Source of the DNA: Candidatus Nanopelagicales bacterium
GTDB taxonomy: Bacteria > Actinomycetota > Actinomycetes > S36-B12 > UBA5976
Length of the DNA stretch: 7,061 nt
Direction: 5' to 3'
Assembly: GCA_023257525.1 (NCBI GenBank)
Contig: JALRCB010000028.1
Location: 1 to 7,061, forward strand
The notes beneath the pieces were generated by a model. It was given only the letters and a program-made list of their open reading frames with translations. It was not told the origin of the DNA and did no database searches. Positions 1-6,260 of this stretch are shown here, piece by piece. A program made the position numbers and the translations under genes. Position 1 is the stretch's first letter, and each line of letters starts with the position of its first letter.

Positions 1-1334
1 AAATCATCCAGACCGTAATCGCGCAACAGATCCAATACGAAACCTAATAGGTTTTGCAATTCCCCACCCATTTGTTCTGGGGTGCAATAGATATGAGCAT
101 CATCTTGCGTCATACCGCGAACTCGAGTTAAGCCATGGATAACACCGGAACGTTCGTAACGATAAACCGATCCAAATTCAAATAGTCGCAGTGGCAACTC
201 GCGGTAAGAACGACCACGTGACTTGTAGATCAAGTTGTGGAATGGGCAGTTCATCGGCTTTAGGTAGTAATCCTGACCTTGGCGCTTAACTGTGCCGTCT
301 TCATGTAACTCTTCATCAAGATGCATCGCTGGGAACATTCCTTCGCGATACCAATCCAAGTGACCCGACTGCTCAAACAATGCACCCTTTGTAATGTGTG
401 GGGTGTACACAAATTGATAGCCGGCATTTTCGTGACGGATGCGGGAATAATCTTCCATCTGCCGACGAATGATTCCGCCCTTGGGGTGGAATACTGCAAG
501 ACCGGAACCAATTTCGTCTGGGAATGAGAATAGATCCAAGTCCACACCAAGTCGACGATGATCGCGCTTTTCAGCTTCTTCCAACATATTTAAGTACTGC
601 TTTAAACCATCTTTAGTTGGCCAAGCAGTTCCATAAACTCGCTGCATTGATTCGTTCTTTTGATCGCCCAGCCAATAAGCAGCTGAAGTACGCATTAACT
701 TGATGGCGCGAGCATCAATGTAACGAGTGTCAGGTACGTGTGGGCCACGACATAAATCGCACCAGCGTAGTTCACCACTGCGAAGATCGATGTTGTCATA
801 AATCGTTAGTTCGCCGCCGCCGACTTCCATTACATCCTCAGACATAACAGTTGCATCTTCGTCAGCACCTAACAAACGAATCTTGAAAGGTTCATTACTC
901 AATTCGGAACGCGCAGATTCGCGATTAGTTAATCGACGTGAGAACTTTTGTCCCGAATTGATAATCTCAACGCACTTCTTTTCAATCGTCGCTAAATCAT
1001 CGGGAGTAAATGTTCTGGTCGTGCCAAAGTCGTAAAAGAAGCCATCTTTAATTGGCGGACCAATTCCGAGTTTGACGTCATCGAAGATCGCTTGGGTAGC
1101 TTGTGCCACGATGTGTGCGACGCTGTGCCGAAGTACTGAAAGTCCTTCAGGATCACTAATCAGGATTGGCTCAATGGCATCGCCATCTGCAAGCGGATGA
1201 CTTAAATCAACGACTTCACCGTTGACGCGGGCCACGACAACTTGTCGGGCCTTATCCCCTACGACGTCGTAAGCGCAGGCGCCAGCATCGATCTCAGTTG
1301 AGATTCGATCGGGTCCTACGAGAACTTGTGGCAC
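1..1334 (-). CDS. thrS: Threonyl-tRNA synthetase, N-terminal 444 residues (3' end outside window)
   Basis: Class II synthetase that charges tRNA-Thr in the cytoplasm and edits Ser-tRNA-Thr. The frame is open from GTG 1334 to the window edge; the family is usually about 640-690 residues, so the last third (end of the catalytic core and the anticodon-binding domain) is missing. Residues 1-60 form a TGS-type domain. The editing domain shows HSVAH (H70, H74) and CRGPH (C195, H199). In the catalytic core, MNCP supplies zinc ligand C363, motif 2 YRYERSG supplies R392, and DDAHIY supplies zinc ligand H414. Their spacing matches E. coli C334/R363/H385 with a constant offset of 29. The third zinc histidine lies beyond the edge. 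The GTG start was chosen because AAAGGA sits seven bases upstream and an in-frame TGA precedes it. It follows the PGPGW gene after 94 bases and may have its own promoter. Confidence 0.97.
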   Translation of the reverse strand, partial: MPQVLVGPDRISTEIDAGACAYDVVGDKARQVVVARVNGEVVDLSHPLADGDAIEPILISDPEGLSVLRHSVAHIVAQATQAIFDDVKLGIGPPIKDGFFYDFGTTRTFTPDDLATIEKKCVEIINSGQKFSRRLTNRESARSELSNEPFKIRLLGADEDATVMSEDVMEVGGGELTIYDNIDLRSGELRWCDLCRGPHVPDTRYIDARAIKLMRTSAAYWLGDQKNESMQRVYGTAWPTKDGLKQYLNMLEEAEKRDHRRLGVDLDLFSFPDEIGSGLAVFHPKGGIIRRQMEDYSRIRHENAGYQFVYTPHITKGALFEQSGHLDWYREGMFPAMHLDEELHEDGTVKRQGQDYYLKPMNCPFHNLIYKSRGRSYRELPLRLFEFGSVYRYERSGVIHGLTRVRGMTQDDAHIYCTPEQMGGELQNLLGFVLDLLRDYGLDD

Positions 1335-1365
1335 AGAGCGTTCCTTTTCAAACGGTAACCCTCAA

Positions 1366-1371
1366 AGTCTA
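1366..1371 (-). promoter_or_regulatory. Candidate -10 box for thrS (TAGACT)
   Basis: A TANNNT hexamer lies about 31 bases before the thrS GTG, which would give a leader of roughly 25 bases carrying the AAAGGA ribosome site. No convincing -35 box is seen, so this is only a candidate; read-through from the pabB-pabC-PGPGW transcript is the alternative. Confidence 0.3.
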
Positions 1372-1405
1372 CGGGAGCAAAGGCAAATGGCCATATATTT
1401 AACCG

Positions 1406-1440
1406 CTCGCGAGAGTCTGGAACCAGAACTAGATTTCTAG
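1406..1440. repeat. Three abutting small palindromes at the end of the PGPGW gene
   Basis: Read on the plus strand, CTCGCGAG (1406-1413) touches an inverted repeat AGTCTGG-AA-CCAGAACT (1414-1430, one bulged base), which touches CTAGATTTCTAG (1429-1440). The last contains the stop codon of the PGPGW gene. The loops are too short and no T-run follows on the minus strand, so this is not a typical intrinsic terminator. It could be a processing or pausing structure, a protein site, or chance. Confidence 0.35.
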
Positions 1441-1890
1441 GTTGAACAGATTTTCAATCGGACGCAATATCGGTTCAAAGCCCTTCATGGTTGCGCCCCA
1501 TTTAGCCCAATATGCATATGCAATCGTGACAATGACGATCGTAATAATCAAGATCATGTTGCTGCGCTTGGTTCGGTATTCCTGGCTAACGACTAAGCGA
1601 CCGATTCGAGAAGAGAACTCACGAACTGGGTTAAGTATTCTTTGCGCCCACGCGTATTCCGTCGCCAAAACGATCAGCCCAATAATGATCACTGCCCAAC
1701 CCGGACCAGGGAAAAGCAAAAAGAATAGTCCAAGACCCACCATGGTTAGTCCGACAACCAGAATGATGCCGCGCCAAGTCGCATCAAGCGCCCGATTAGT
1801 GCGAACCGAGTTTCGTCGGCCCATGTAATTGCGGTATAGCCGATCAGCTAAAGATTTGCGCTGCTTGGCTTCCTTGGTCTGACTCTTCAT
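1429..1890 (-). CDS. Small PGPGW-family (TIGR02611-like) membrane protein
   Basis: A 153-residue protein of unknown function. A basic cytoplasmic-looking N-terminus (residues 1-40, rich in K and R) is followed by a hydrophobic segment at about 41-60. The signature PGPGW is at 61-65, then come a second hydrophobic segment (65-82), a polar stretch (83-110), a third hydrophobic segment (111-128) and a short C-terminal tail. The PGPGW motif between two membrane segments is diagnostic of the putative transmembrane protein family found in actinobacteria. The ATG overlaps the pabC stop as ATGA (1887-1890), so translation is probably coupled to pabC and the three genes pabB, pabC and this one form one operon. 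No catalytic motif is visible and no function is assigned. The family call is firm; the role is unknown. Confidence 0.88.
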   Translation of the reverse strand: MKSQTKEAKQRKSLADRLYRNYMGRRNSVRTNRALDATWRGIILVVGLTMVGLGLFFLLFPGPGWAVIIIGLIVLATEYAWAQRILNPVREFSSRIGRLVVSQEYRTKRSNMILIITIVIVTIAYAYWAKWGATMKGFEPILRPIENLFNLEI

Positions 1891-2759
1891 GGATTAATTG
1901 TCTCTGCTCTCAGGTTCAAAAAAATGTTACCCAATTTTTCGGTAACTAACCCCGGCGCTAAAGTCCTGCGTTCTGCAACATTTCCTGAGCCATCTAGCTT
2001 TGCTAATTCAGATACTGGATGAACGTCTCTAGTTGAGGAAGTTATGAACACTTCATCAGCATCCCACAGTTCCATCGGATTAACGTCTCTCTCAACAACC
2101 GTGAAGCCTGAATCGTCGGCCCACTCAATAACCAAATCCCGAGTAATCCCCCGCAACAATCCACTGGCATCTGATGGCGTGAAGATCTTATCGTCCTTAA
2201 CAAGGAAAATGTTGGAGCCGGTTCCTTCACACAACCGTCCGGAAGTGTCACAAAAGACTGCTTCCGAAAATCCGTGACGCTTTGCGGCATCTAGTGCATA
2301 AACATTTTCGGCATAGGACGTGGTTTTTAAGCCAGCAAGTGGCGAATTCTCATTTCGAGTCCATGGCACCAAAAGAATTTTGGTGCTGGCTGGCCAAGGA
2401 GCTTGTTCGGCTAGCGAAATAACCAGAGTTGCCGAAGTAGAAGTCCGATCAGATCCCAACGGACCAGCGCCACTTGTAACAGTTATTCGAAGTCGGCCAA
2501 AATCGATGGACGGATTACCCGACAAAACTTGCGAGATACCTTTGTTGATCGCAGATACATCTGGCATTGCTATTCCAAGACCAGCGGCAGATTTAGCTAA
2601 GCGTGCCAAATGCCGATCAATCGCAAAGACTTTTCCGTCATTAACCAATAAGGTTTCGAAAACTCCATCGGCGACGGTGAATCCATGATCAAGCACACTA
2701 ACTTTGGCGTCCGCGATTGGGACGAGTTCATCGTTTATCCAAAAGTGAGTAACGGCCAT
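1887..2759 (-). CDS. pabC: Aminodeoxychorismate lyase (class IV PLP enzyme)
   Basis: Cleaves 4-amino-4-deoxychorismate to p-aminobenzoate and pyruvate, the last step of the PABA branch of folate synthesis. The 290-residue protein has the fold-type IV aminotransferase pattern. It opens with FWINDELV, then VLDHGFTVADGVFETL near residues 23-37. The PLP lysine is K145 in GLKTTSY, the cofactor-binding glutamate E178 is in CEGTGSNIF, LLRGITR is at 201-207, and a TSSTRDVHPV loop is at 240-249. Sequence alone does not fully separate PabC from branched-chain or D-amino-acid transaminases of the same fold; the direct neighbour pabB decides the call. It starts 14 bases after pabB, with only a weak possible ribosome site (TAGG about ten bases before ATG), which suggests translation follows from pabB. 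Its stop overlaps the next gene. Confidence 0.92.
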   Translation of the reverse strand: MAVTHFWINDELVPIADAKVSVLDHGFTVADGVFETLLVNDGKVFAIDRHLARLAKSAAGLGIAMPDVSAINKGISQVLSGNPSIDFGRLRITVTSGAGPLGSDRTSTSATLVISLAEQAPWPASTKILLVPWTRNENSPLAGLKTTSYAENVYALDAAKRHGFSEAVFCDTSGRLCEGTGSNIFLVKDDKIFTPSDASGLLRGITRDLVIEWADDSGFTVVERDVNPMELWDADEVFITSSTRDVHPVSELAKLDGSGNVAERRTLAPGLVTEKLGNIFLNLRAETINP

Positions 2760-2773
2760 AGATACAAGCCTAT

Positions 2774-3853
2774 CTACGAGCTAGTTGCAATTTTTGCATC
2801 AGATGACATCGCTGCAATTGATAGCAGGCGCTCAGCCTTCAACTCAGTTTCTTGCCATTCACCAGCTGGATCACTTGCCCAGGTAATTCCCGCGCCAGTT
2901 CCAAAGTTTAAGGATTTGGTGCCTGCCGAAAATTCTTGCCAGAAAGTTCGAATTCCAACTGCAAGTTCGGCTGATTTGTTATCAGCATTCACCCAACCAA
3001 ATCCTCCGCAATAGATTCCCCGGGAACTATTCTCAAGTCGATCGATAACTTCCAGTGCGCTGCTTTTTGGTGCGCCACTAACTGATCCTGGCGGTGTTAA
3101 TGCAGCGAAAATTTCTCGCCAGCCAGATTTGGCGGGCAAAGTTCCTTCTACGTCAGACACCAAGTGCACAAGACCCGGATGTTCTTCCAGCCGCAATAGA
3201 TCGACAACCTTCACTGAACCAGATTCACAAACTTGCCCAAGGTCATTTCGCACTAAGTCAACGATCATGATGTTCTCAGTTTGATCCTTTTCGAGTAACT
3301 CACTGGCTACTCGGGCCGTCCCCTTAATTGGACTGGACCGCAAAACTTGATCATGGCGAGAAAGGAACAGCTCTGGTGAGGCGCTTACGATGCGAACATC
3401 TTTTGCAAACCCAGAAATCGATGCGGGAACTTGAAGCGCGCTTAAATATGGTGCCGGATTGTGTTCGGACAACAATTTCCAGAACGCAACTACATTTAAA
3501 TCCGCATCAAGCGGCGCACTTAGTACTCGACATAAATTAGCTTGATAAACCCAACCTCGCGCAATGTCTTGTCTAATGCTTTCAACAGCATCGACGTACT
3601 CAGATTTTGACATCGACGACGTCCATTTCTGCACAGCTATCGAGTTATGACTTAAGTCGTGTCCCAGATCAGCCAACTTCTCAAAGTTGATCGGCTCAAT
3701 GTCAGTGAATCGAAATGCCTGAAATTCACCCTCGAAAGTTTGGGTAACTGCCCACCAACCTGTTTCATCTAATTTGCTGACATCAGTAGTTGCCTCAACG
3801 AAGTTTGTCGCCATAAAGCTGCCAAAAATCGCAACTGCCAGGCCCTGGGTCAT
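2774..3853 (-). CDS. pabB: Aminodeoxychorismate synthase, component I
   Basis: Chorismate-binding enzyme that aminates chorismate to 4-amino-4-deoxychorismate, using ammonia from a PabA/TrpG glutaminase. At 359 residues it is the short actinobacterial form, made almost entirely of the chorismate-binding domain. PIKGTA at 175-180 carries the lysine (K177) that marks PabB, where anthranilate synthase TrpE has alanine. Other family motifs are ENIMIVDLVRND (193-204), PPGSVSGAPK (254-263), YCGGFGW (281-287) and GTGAGI with EWQETELKAERL (318-343). The N-terminal part with GWWAV (32-36) fits related actinobacterial proteins. ATG 3853 was chosen because TAAAGT lies exactly six bases before it, as in leaderless mRNAs; the GGAG directly before the ATG is too close for a normal ribosome site. 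ATG 3814 is a weaker alternative. First gene of the pabB-pabC-PGPGW operon; no pabA is nearby. Confidence 0.95.
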   Translation of the reverse strand: MTQGLAVAIFGSFMATNFVEATTDVSKLDETGWWAVTQTFEGEFQAFRFTDIEPINFEKLADLGHDLSHNSIAVQKWTSSMSKSEYVDAVESIRQDIARGWVYQANLCRVLSAPLDADLNVVAFWKLLSEHNPAPYLSALQVPASISGFAKDVRIVSASPELFLSRHDQVLRSSPIKGTARVASELLEKDQTENIMIVDLVRNDLGQVCESGSVKVVDLLRLEEHPGLVHLVSDVEGTLPAKSGWREIFAALTPPGSVSGAPKSSALEVIDRLENSSRGIYCGGFGWVNADNKSAELAVGIRTFWQEFSAGTKSLNFGTGAGITWASDPAGEWQETELKAERLLSIAAMSSDAKIATSS

Positions 3854-3859
3854 GTCTCC

Positions 3860-3865
3860 ACTTTA
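3860..3865 (-). promoter_or_regulatory. Leaderless-type -10 box for pabB (TAAAGT)
   Basis: TAAAGT followed by exactly six bases (GGAGAC) and ATG. With the usual 6-7 base distance from -10 box to transcription start, the mRNA would begin at or next to the start codon. No clear -35 box is seen; TTCAAA at a 19-base spacing is a poor candidate. Confidence 0.5.
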
Positions 3866-3885
3866 CGAACCTTCTCGGGCTGACT

Positions 3886-3914
3886 TTGAACCCATCCCGT
3901 AATTGGGCTAAGGT
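3886..3914 (+). promoter_or_regulatory. Promoter of the tRNA-Gly-Cys-Val cluster
   Basis: TTGAAC (3886-3891) and TAAGGT (3909-3914) are separated by exactly 17 bases, matching a sigma70-type TTGACA/TANNNT promoter. Transcription would begin near 3921, giving a short leader before the mature tRNA-Gly end at 3939. It lies back to back with the pabB promoter. Confidence 0.65.
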
Positions 3915-3938
3915 AACGGGGTCAGGTTAAGCCTGTAC

Positions 3939-4010
3939 GCGGATGTGGCTCAGTGGTAGAGCATCACCTTGCCAAGGTGAGGGTCGCGGGTTCGAATCCC
4001 GTCATCCGCT
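3939..4010 (+). tRNA. tRNA-Gly(GCC)
   Basis: A complete cloverleaf: acceptor GCGGATG pairs with CATCCGC (4003-4009), D stem GCTC/GAGC, anticodon stem TCACC/GGTGA with loop TTGCCAA and anticodon GCC at 3971-3973, T arm GCGGG-TTCGAAT-CCCGT, discriminator T at 4010. The CCA end is not encoded. First member of a three-tRNA cluster with a good promoter just upstream. Confidence 0.97.
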
Positions 4011-4036
4011 CGGAAGAGCTCACATTGGGCGACCCC

Positions 4037-4107
4037 GGTGGAGTGGCCGAGAGGCGAGGCAAGGGACTGCAAATCCCTGTACACGGGTTCAAATCCCGTC
4101 TCCACCT
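4037..4107 (+). tRNA. tRNA-Cys(GCA)
   Basis: Acceptor GGTGGAG pairs with CTCCACC (4100-4106). The anticodon stem AGGGA/TCCCT holds loop CTGCAAA with anticodon GCA at 4069-4071, and the T arm is ACGGG-TTCAAAT-CCCGT; discriminator T at 4107. CCA is not encoded. It follows tRNA-Gly after 26 bases, with no promoter or terminator seen between, so the two are probably processed from one transcript. Confidence 0.97.
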
Positions 4108-4161
4108 CGTTAGTGCACAAAGAGTAAGCGAAGTAAAAAAACTAAACATCCGTTCTACAAC

Positions 4162-4238
4162 GGTCGATTGGCGCAGTTGGCTAGCGCGCTTCCTTGACAT
4201 GGAAGAGGTCACAGGTTCAAGTCCTGTATCGACCACCA
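4162..4238 (+). tRNA. tRNA-Val(GAC), CCA encoded
   Basis: Acceptor GGTCGAT pairs with ATCGACC (4228-4234), D stem GCGC/GCGC, anticodon stem CTTCC/GGAAG with loop TTGACAT and anticodon GAC at 4196-4198, T arm ACAGG-TTCAAGT-CCTGT. The discriminator A at 4235 is followed by a genomic CCA (4236-4238), unlike the other two tRNAs here. It is separated from tRNA-Cys by 54 bases that include an A-rich stretch. Confidence 0.97.
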
Positions 4239-4255
4239 TCACGACAAACTAAGTC

Positions 4256-4259
4256 AGGA
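4256..4259 (+). promoter_or_regulatory. Ribosome binding site deciding the TTG start of the reductase gene
   Basis: AGGA lies seven bases before TTG 4267, inside the 28-base gap after tRNA-Val. It supports TTG 4267 over the in-frame TTG at 4273, and shows that this mRNA has a leader, unlike the leaderless-type genes in the window. Confidence 0.55.
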
Positions 4260-4266
4260 AAATCTT

Positions 4267-4965
4267 TTGATTTTGGACCTACATCTGGCATCACTTCCGG
4301 ACATTGCTGCGCATTACGAATCAGATTCACAAAATTGGGTTCGAGCAAACATGATCATTTCCCACGATGGTCACTTCGTTGGTCCAAGCGATTCGTCTCG
4401 AGACCTTACTGGCGAAAGTGACTTAAAACTTTTGTTACTGCTTCGCGCGCTATCTGATGTGGTTTTAGTTGGCGCTAACACAGCTCGAAATGAAAACTAT
4501 CGCCAACCCAAAGCTCGTGATGATTTTGCTTTTCTAAATCGCAAGCCACCAAGACTTGCCGTGGTTAGTTCAAGTCTGGAATTTGATTTAACTACGCCGC
4601 TGTTCAACGGAGGTCAGGAACCAACCATAGTTTTCAATGTTGGACCAAAAGCACCTTCAGCCGAACTTTTAAAGATTGCGCAAGTTATTCAACTACCTGC
4701 CGAGGACCCCTCAAGTTTTGCTACGAACTTAATTGCAAACCTATTTGAACTTGGGCTACGTAAGATCACTTGCGAAGGCGGCCCGAGTTTGCTTGCGCAG
4801 TTGCTTCAAGCAGGTGCAATCGACGAGTATGACCTAACAATTTCGCCGCTGACTGTAGGTGGCACGCCGCAATGGGCTGATGCTCTGCCAAAGACAACTG
4901 ATTGGGTTGAGGCAGGAAGCGCTACTTCAGGTGACTTTGAGTTCAAGCGATTGTTGCGCAGTTAA
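4267..4965 (+). CDS. Stand-alone RibD C-terminal-type reductase (pyrimidine/dihydrofolate reductase-like)
   Basis: An NADPH-dependent reductase of the RibD_C / DHFR-like fold, 232 residues, with no deaminase domain. Family patterns are RANMIISHDG (26-35), VLVGANTARNENY (66-78), CEGGPSLLAQLL (169-180) and DEYDLTISPLTVGG (186-199). Known family members reduce the riboflavin intermediate diaminohydroxy-phosphoribosylamino-pyrimidine. The actinobacterial single-domain branch includes M. tuberculosis Rv2671, reported to act as an alternative dihydrofolate reductase. Because pabBC lies nearby and no other riboflavin gene is seen, a folate role is possible here, but that is inference. The start is a TTG backed by AGGA seven bases upstream. 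It begins only 28 bases after tRNA-Val, with no promoter or terminator visible, so it may share the tRNA transcript. msrB follows 57 bases later. Confidence 0.85.
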   Translation: MILDLHLASLPDIAAHYESDSQNWVRANMIISHDGHFVGPSDSSRDLTGESDLKLLLLLRALSDVVLVGANTARNENYRQPKARDDFAFLNRKPPRLAVVSSSLEFDLTTPLFNGGQEPTIVFNVGPKAPSAELLKIAQVIQLPAEDPSSFATNLIANLFELGLRKITCEGGPSLLAQLLQAGAIDEYDLTISPLTVGGTPQWADALPKTTDWVEAGSATSGDFEFKRLLRS

Positions 4966-5000
4966 CTGCCACGTGTTGGCCAAGCACTCGCAAGAAGTGC
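4961..5000. repeat. Palindrome-rich spacer between the reductase gene and msrB
   Basis: Within 40 bases lie GTTAAC (4961-4966), CACGTG (4970-4975), TTGGCCAA (4976-4983, extendable to GTGTTGG/CCAAgCAC with one bulge) and a hairpin GCACT-N7-AGTGC (4984-5000). No T-run follows, so an intrinsic terminator is unlikely. Since these lie just upstream of the msrB -10 box, an operator is possible. Each element is short and could be chance. Confidence 0.35.
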
Positions 5001-5010
5001 GCCGTTGCTC

Positions 5011-5016
5011 TAGCCT
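5011..5016 (+). promoter_or_regulatory. Leaderless-type -10 box for msrB (TAGCCT)
   Basis: TAGCCT is followed by exactly six bases (TTAACC) and ATG, so transcription would begin at the start codon. No Shine-Dalgarno sequence is present upstream. No good -35 box is seen at 17 bases (TCGCAA). Confidence 0.5.
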
Positions 5017-5022
5017 TTAACC

Positions 5023-5430
5023 ATGAGTGAAAAAGTTGTTAAGTCCGATGAGCAATGGCGAGCTGAGTTAAGTCCTGAAGAATATCGCGTGTTGCGCGAA
5101 TCTGGCACCGAAGCACCATTCATTGGCGAATACACCGACACCGAAACTAACGGCATTTACGCTTGTCGTGCTTGTGGCGCTGAACTGTTCCGAAGCGATG
5201 CAAAGTTCCACAGTGGTTGTGGCTGGCCATCATTCTTTACTCCCCTGGCTGCCGAGACGGTAACTGAAATCAAGGACATGTCACATGGCATGGTTCGAAC
5301 TGAAATCAGATGTGCTACTTGCGATTCGCACTTGGGTCACGTATTTGAAGGCGAAGGCTACAAAACCCCAACAGATCTGCGTTACTGCATTAACTCAATT
5401 TCAATGACTTTAATTGAAGATAAAAACTAA
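5023..5430 (+). CDS. msrB: Peptide-methionine (R)-S-oxide reductase
   Basis: Reduces the R form of methionine sulfoxide in proteins, repairing oxidative damage with electrons normally from thioredoxin. The 135-residue length is normal for a single-domain MsrB. Structural zinc is held by two CxxC pairs, C48/C51 (CRAC) and C97/C100 (CATC). The catalytic cysteine is C122 in RYCINS, and the recycling cysteine is C66 in SGCGWPSF. Their 56-residue spacing equals that of the known catalytic/recycling pair in the neisserial enzyme. HLGHVF (103-108) completes the active site. There is no signal peptide, so it is cytoplasmic. ATG 5023 is preceded by TAGCCT at six bases and no ribosome site, suggesting a leaderless mRNA. 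Its TAA overlaps the stop of the convergent transporter gene by four bases. Confidence 0.97.
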   Translation: MSEKVVKSDEQWRAELSPEEYRVLRESGTEAPFIGEYTDTETNGIYACRACGAELFRSDAKFHSGCGWPSFFTPLAAETVTEIKDMSHGMVRTEIRCATCDSHLGHVFEGEGYKTPTDLRYCINSISMTLIEDKN

Positions 5431-6254
5431 CCGACTGCAATTAGCGCAACGCCACTAAAGGTAACGACAATGCCAAGATACTGAACCGGTATCAATCGTT
5501 CCTTGTGGATCCACCAAGCAAGTAACACGGTGACAATTGGGTAAAGCGATCCAAGTACTGCTACGACGGAAAGTAATCCAAGTGATGCTGCGAACGCGAA
5601 CAAGATATTCGCACCAGCATCTGTCGCACCAATTGTTGCTAGTAATGGAATGTCTTTCTTAATCAGACCACCAAGAGATCTAAGTGCCAATGCCAAGACA
5701 AGTACCAATGCAACTTGAGTTGCGCGCATAGCAGTGATCGTCATGGTGGGATTAATCTGTCCGCCCTTAGCCATGAAGTAAACGCAAAAACCAAAAGTTA
5801 GCGCAGCAAACAAGGCCAAGAAAACCGGGCGAGGATCTACTTTGCCATTTAGCTCTGGTCCGCTCGCCAGAATTACACCCACAAGTGCTACTGCGATTCC
5901 AGCAACCTGCAAATTACCGGGGCGCTCACCTTGAACTAATCCGATTGTCACGGGAACTATCGCACTCAAAGACGAAATTGGAGCGACAATGCCCATCTGT
6001 CCGGTTGCTAACGCAGTGTAAAAACCAACTAGTCCTAGCAACCCCATAGCACCGGCGATTGCTCCATTAACCCAAACCGTTGAGTTCCAAGTCCACAACC
6101 CAAAAACCAGAGCCAAGATAGACGCGAAGAGTAATCCAAACGATTGTGAGCCGCCGATAACTGCAATCGCTTTGCGTTTCTTGCTGAGTGTTCCACCCAA
6201 GAAGTCGGCTAAGCCCCAGACCAGACTGGATAGCAGGGCGAGAATTATCGGCAT
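5427..6254 (-). CDS. EamA/DMT-superfamily permease, ten membrane segments
   Basis: An inner-membrane transporter of the drug/metabolite transporter superfamily, 275 residues, the usual length. Two EamA repeats are visible, roughly residues 1-130 and 141-275, each with five hydrophobic segments (about 2-20, 30-53, 61-83, 88-107, 114-131, 143-162, 171-191, 200-223, 226-248, 256-274). Matching motifs at the ends of the two repeats, GIVAPISSLSAIVPV with GERP and LSVVAVLGSLYPIVTV with KERL, show the internal duplication. The substrate cannot be read from the sequence; family members export amino acids, nucleosides or other small metabolites. The start has no ribosome site, but TAGGCT lies exactly six bases upstream. 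It is divergent from the DUF3000 gene and convergent with msrB, so it is probably a single-gene transcript. Confidence 0.9.
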   Translation of the reverse strand: MPIILALLSSLVWGLADFLGGTLSKKRKAIAVIGGSQSFGLLFASILALVFGLWTWNSTVWVNGAIAGAMGLLGLVGFYTALATGQMGIVAPISSLSAIVPVTIGLVQGERPGNLQVAGIAVALVGVILASGPELNGKVDPRPVFLALFAALTFGFCVYFMAKGGQINPTMTITAMRATQVALVLVLALALRSLGGLIKKDIPLLATIGATDAGANILFAFAASLGLLSVVAVLGSLYPIVTVLLAWWIHKERLIPVQYLGIVVTFSGVALIAVG

Positions 6255-6260
6255 TCCGAC

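Noticed and set aside
321..550. Short open frames on both strands inside thrS
   Set aside because: The thrS frame is continuous and full of catalytic motifs here, so these are shadows.
1335..1428. A T-box or other amino-acid-responsive leader before thrS
   Set aside because: The gap is only 94 bases and shows no T-box consensus, specifier stem or terminator; T-boxes in Actinobacteria are mostly known from ileS.
1442..1828. A 128-codon plus-strand open frame opposite the PGPGW gene
   Set aside because: It is antisense to a recognisable family protein, has no ribosome site, and its product resembles nothing known.
2320..2688. A 122-codon plus-strand open frame opposite pabC
   Set aside because: It lies wholly within a well-supported pabC frame and shows no domain or start signal.
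3953..4252. Open frames on both strands across the tRNA cluster
   Set aside because: They run straight through three perfect cloverleafs; the minus-strand product (with GLEPVTSSMSRKR) is a well-known type of spurious protein from antisense tRNA sequence.
4239..4266. Intrinsic terminator after tRNA-Val
   Set aside because: There is a short run of T (CTTTTG) but no preceding hairpin outside the tRNA itself, and the T run is part of the TTG start context.
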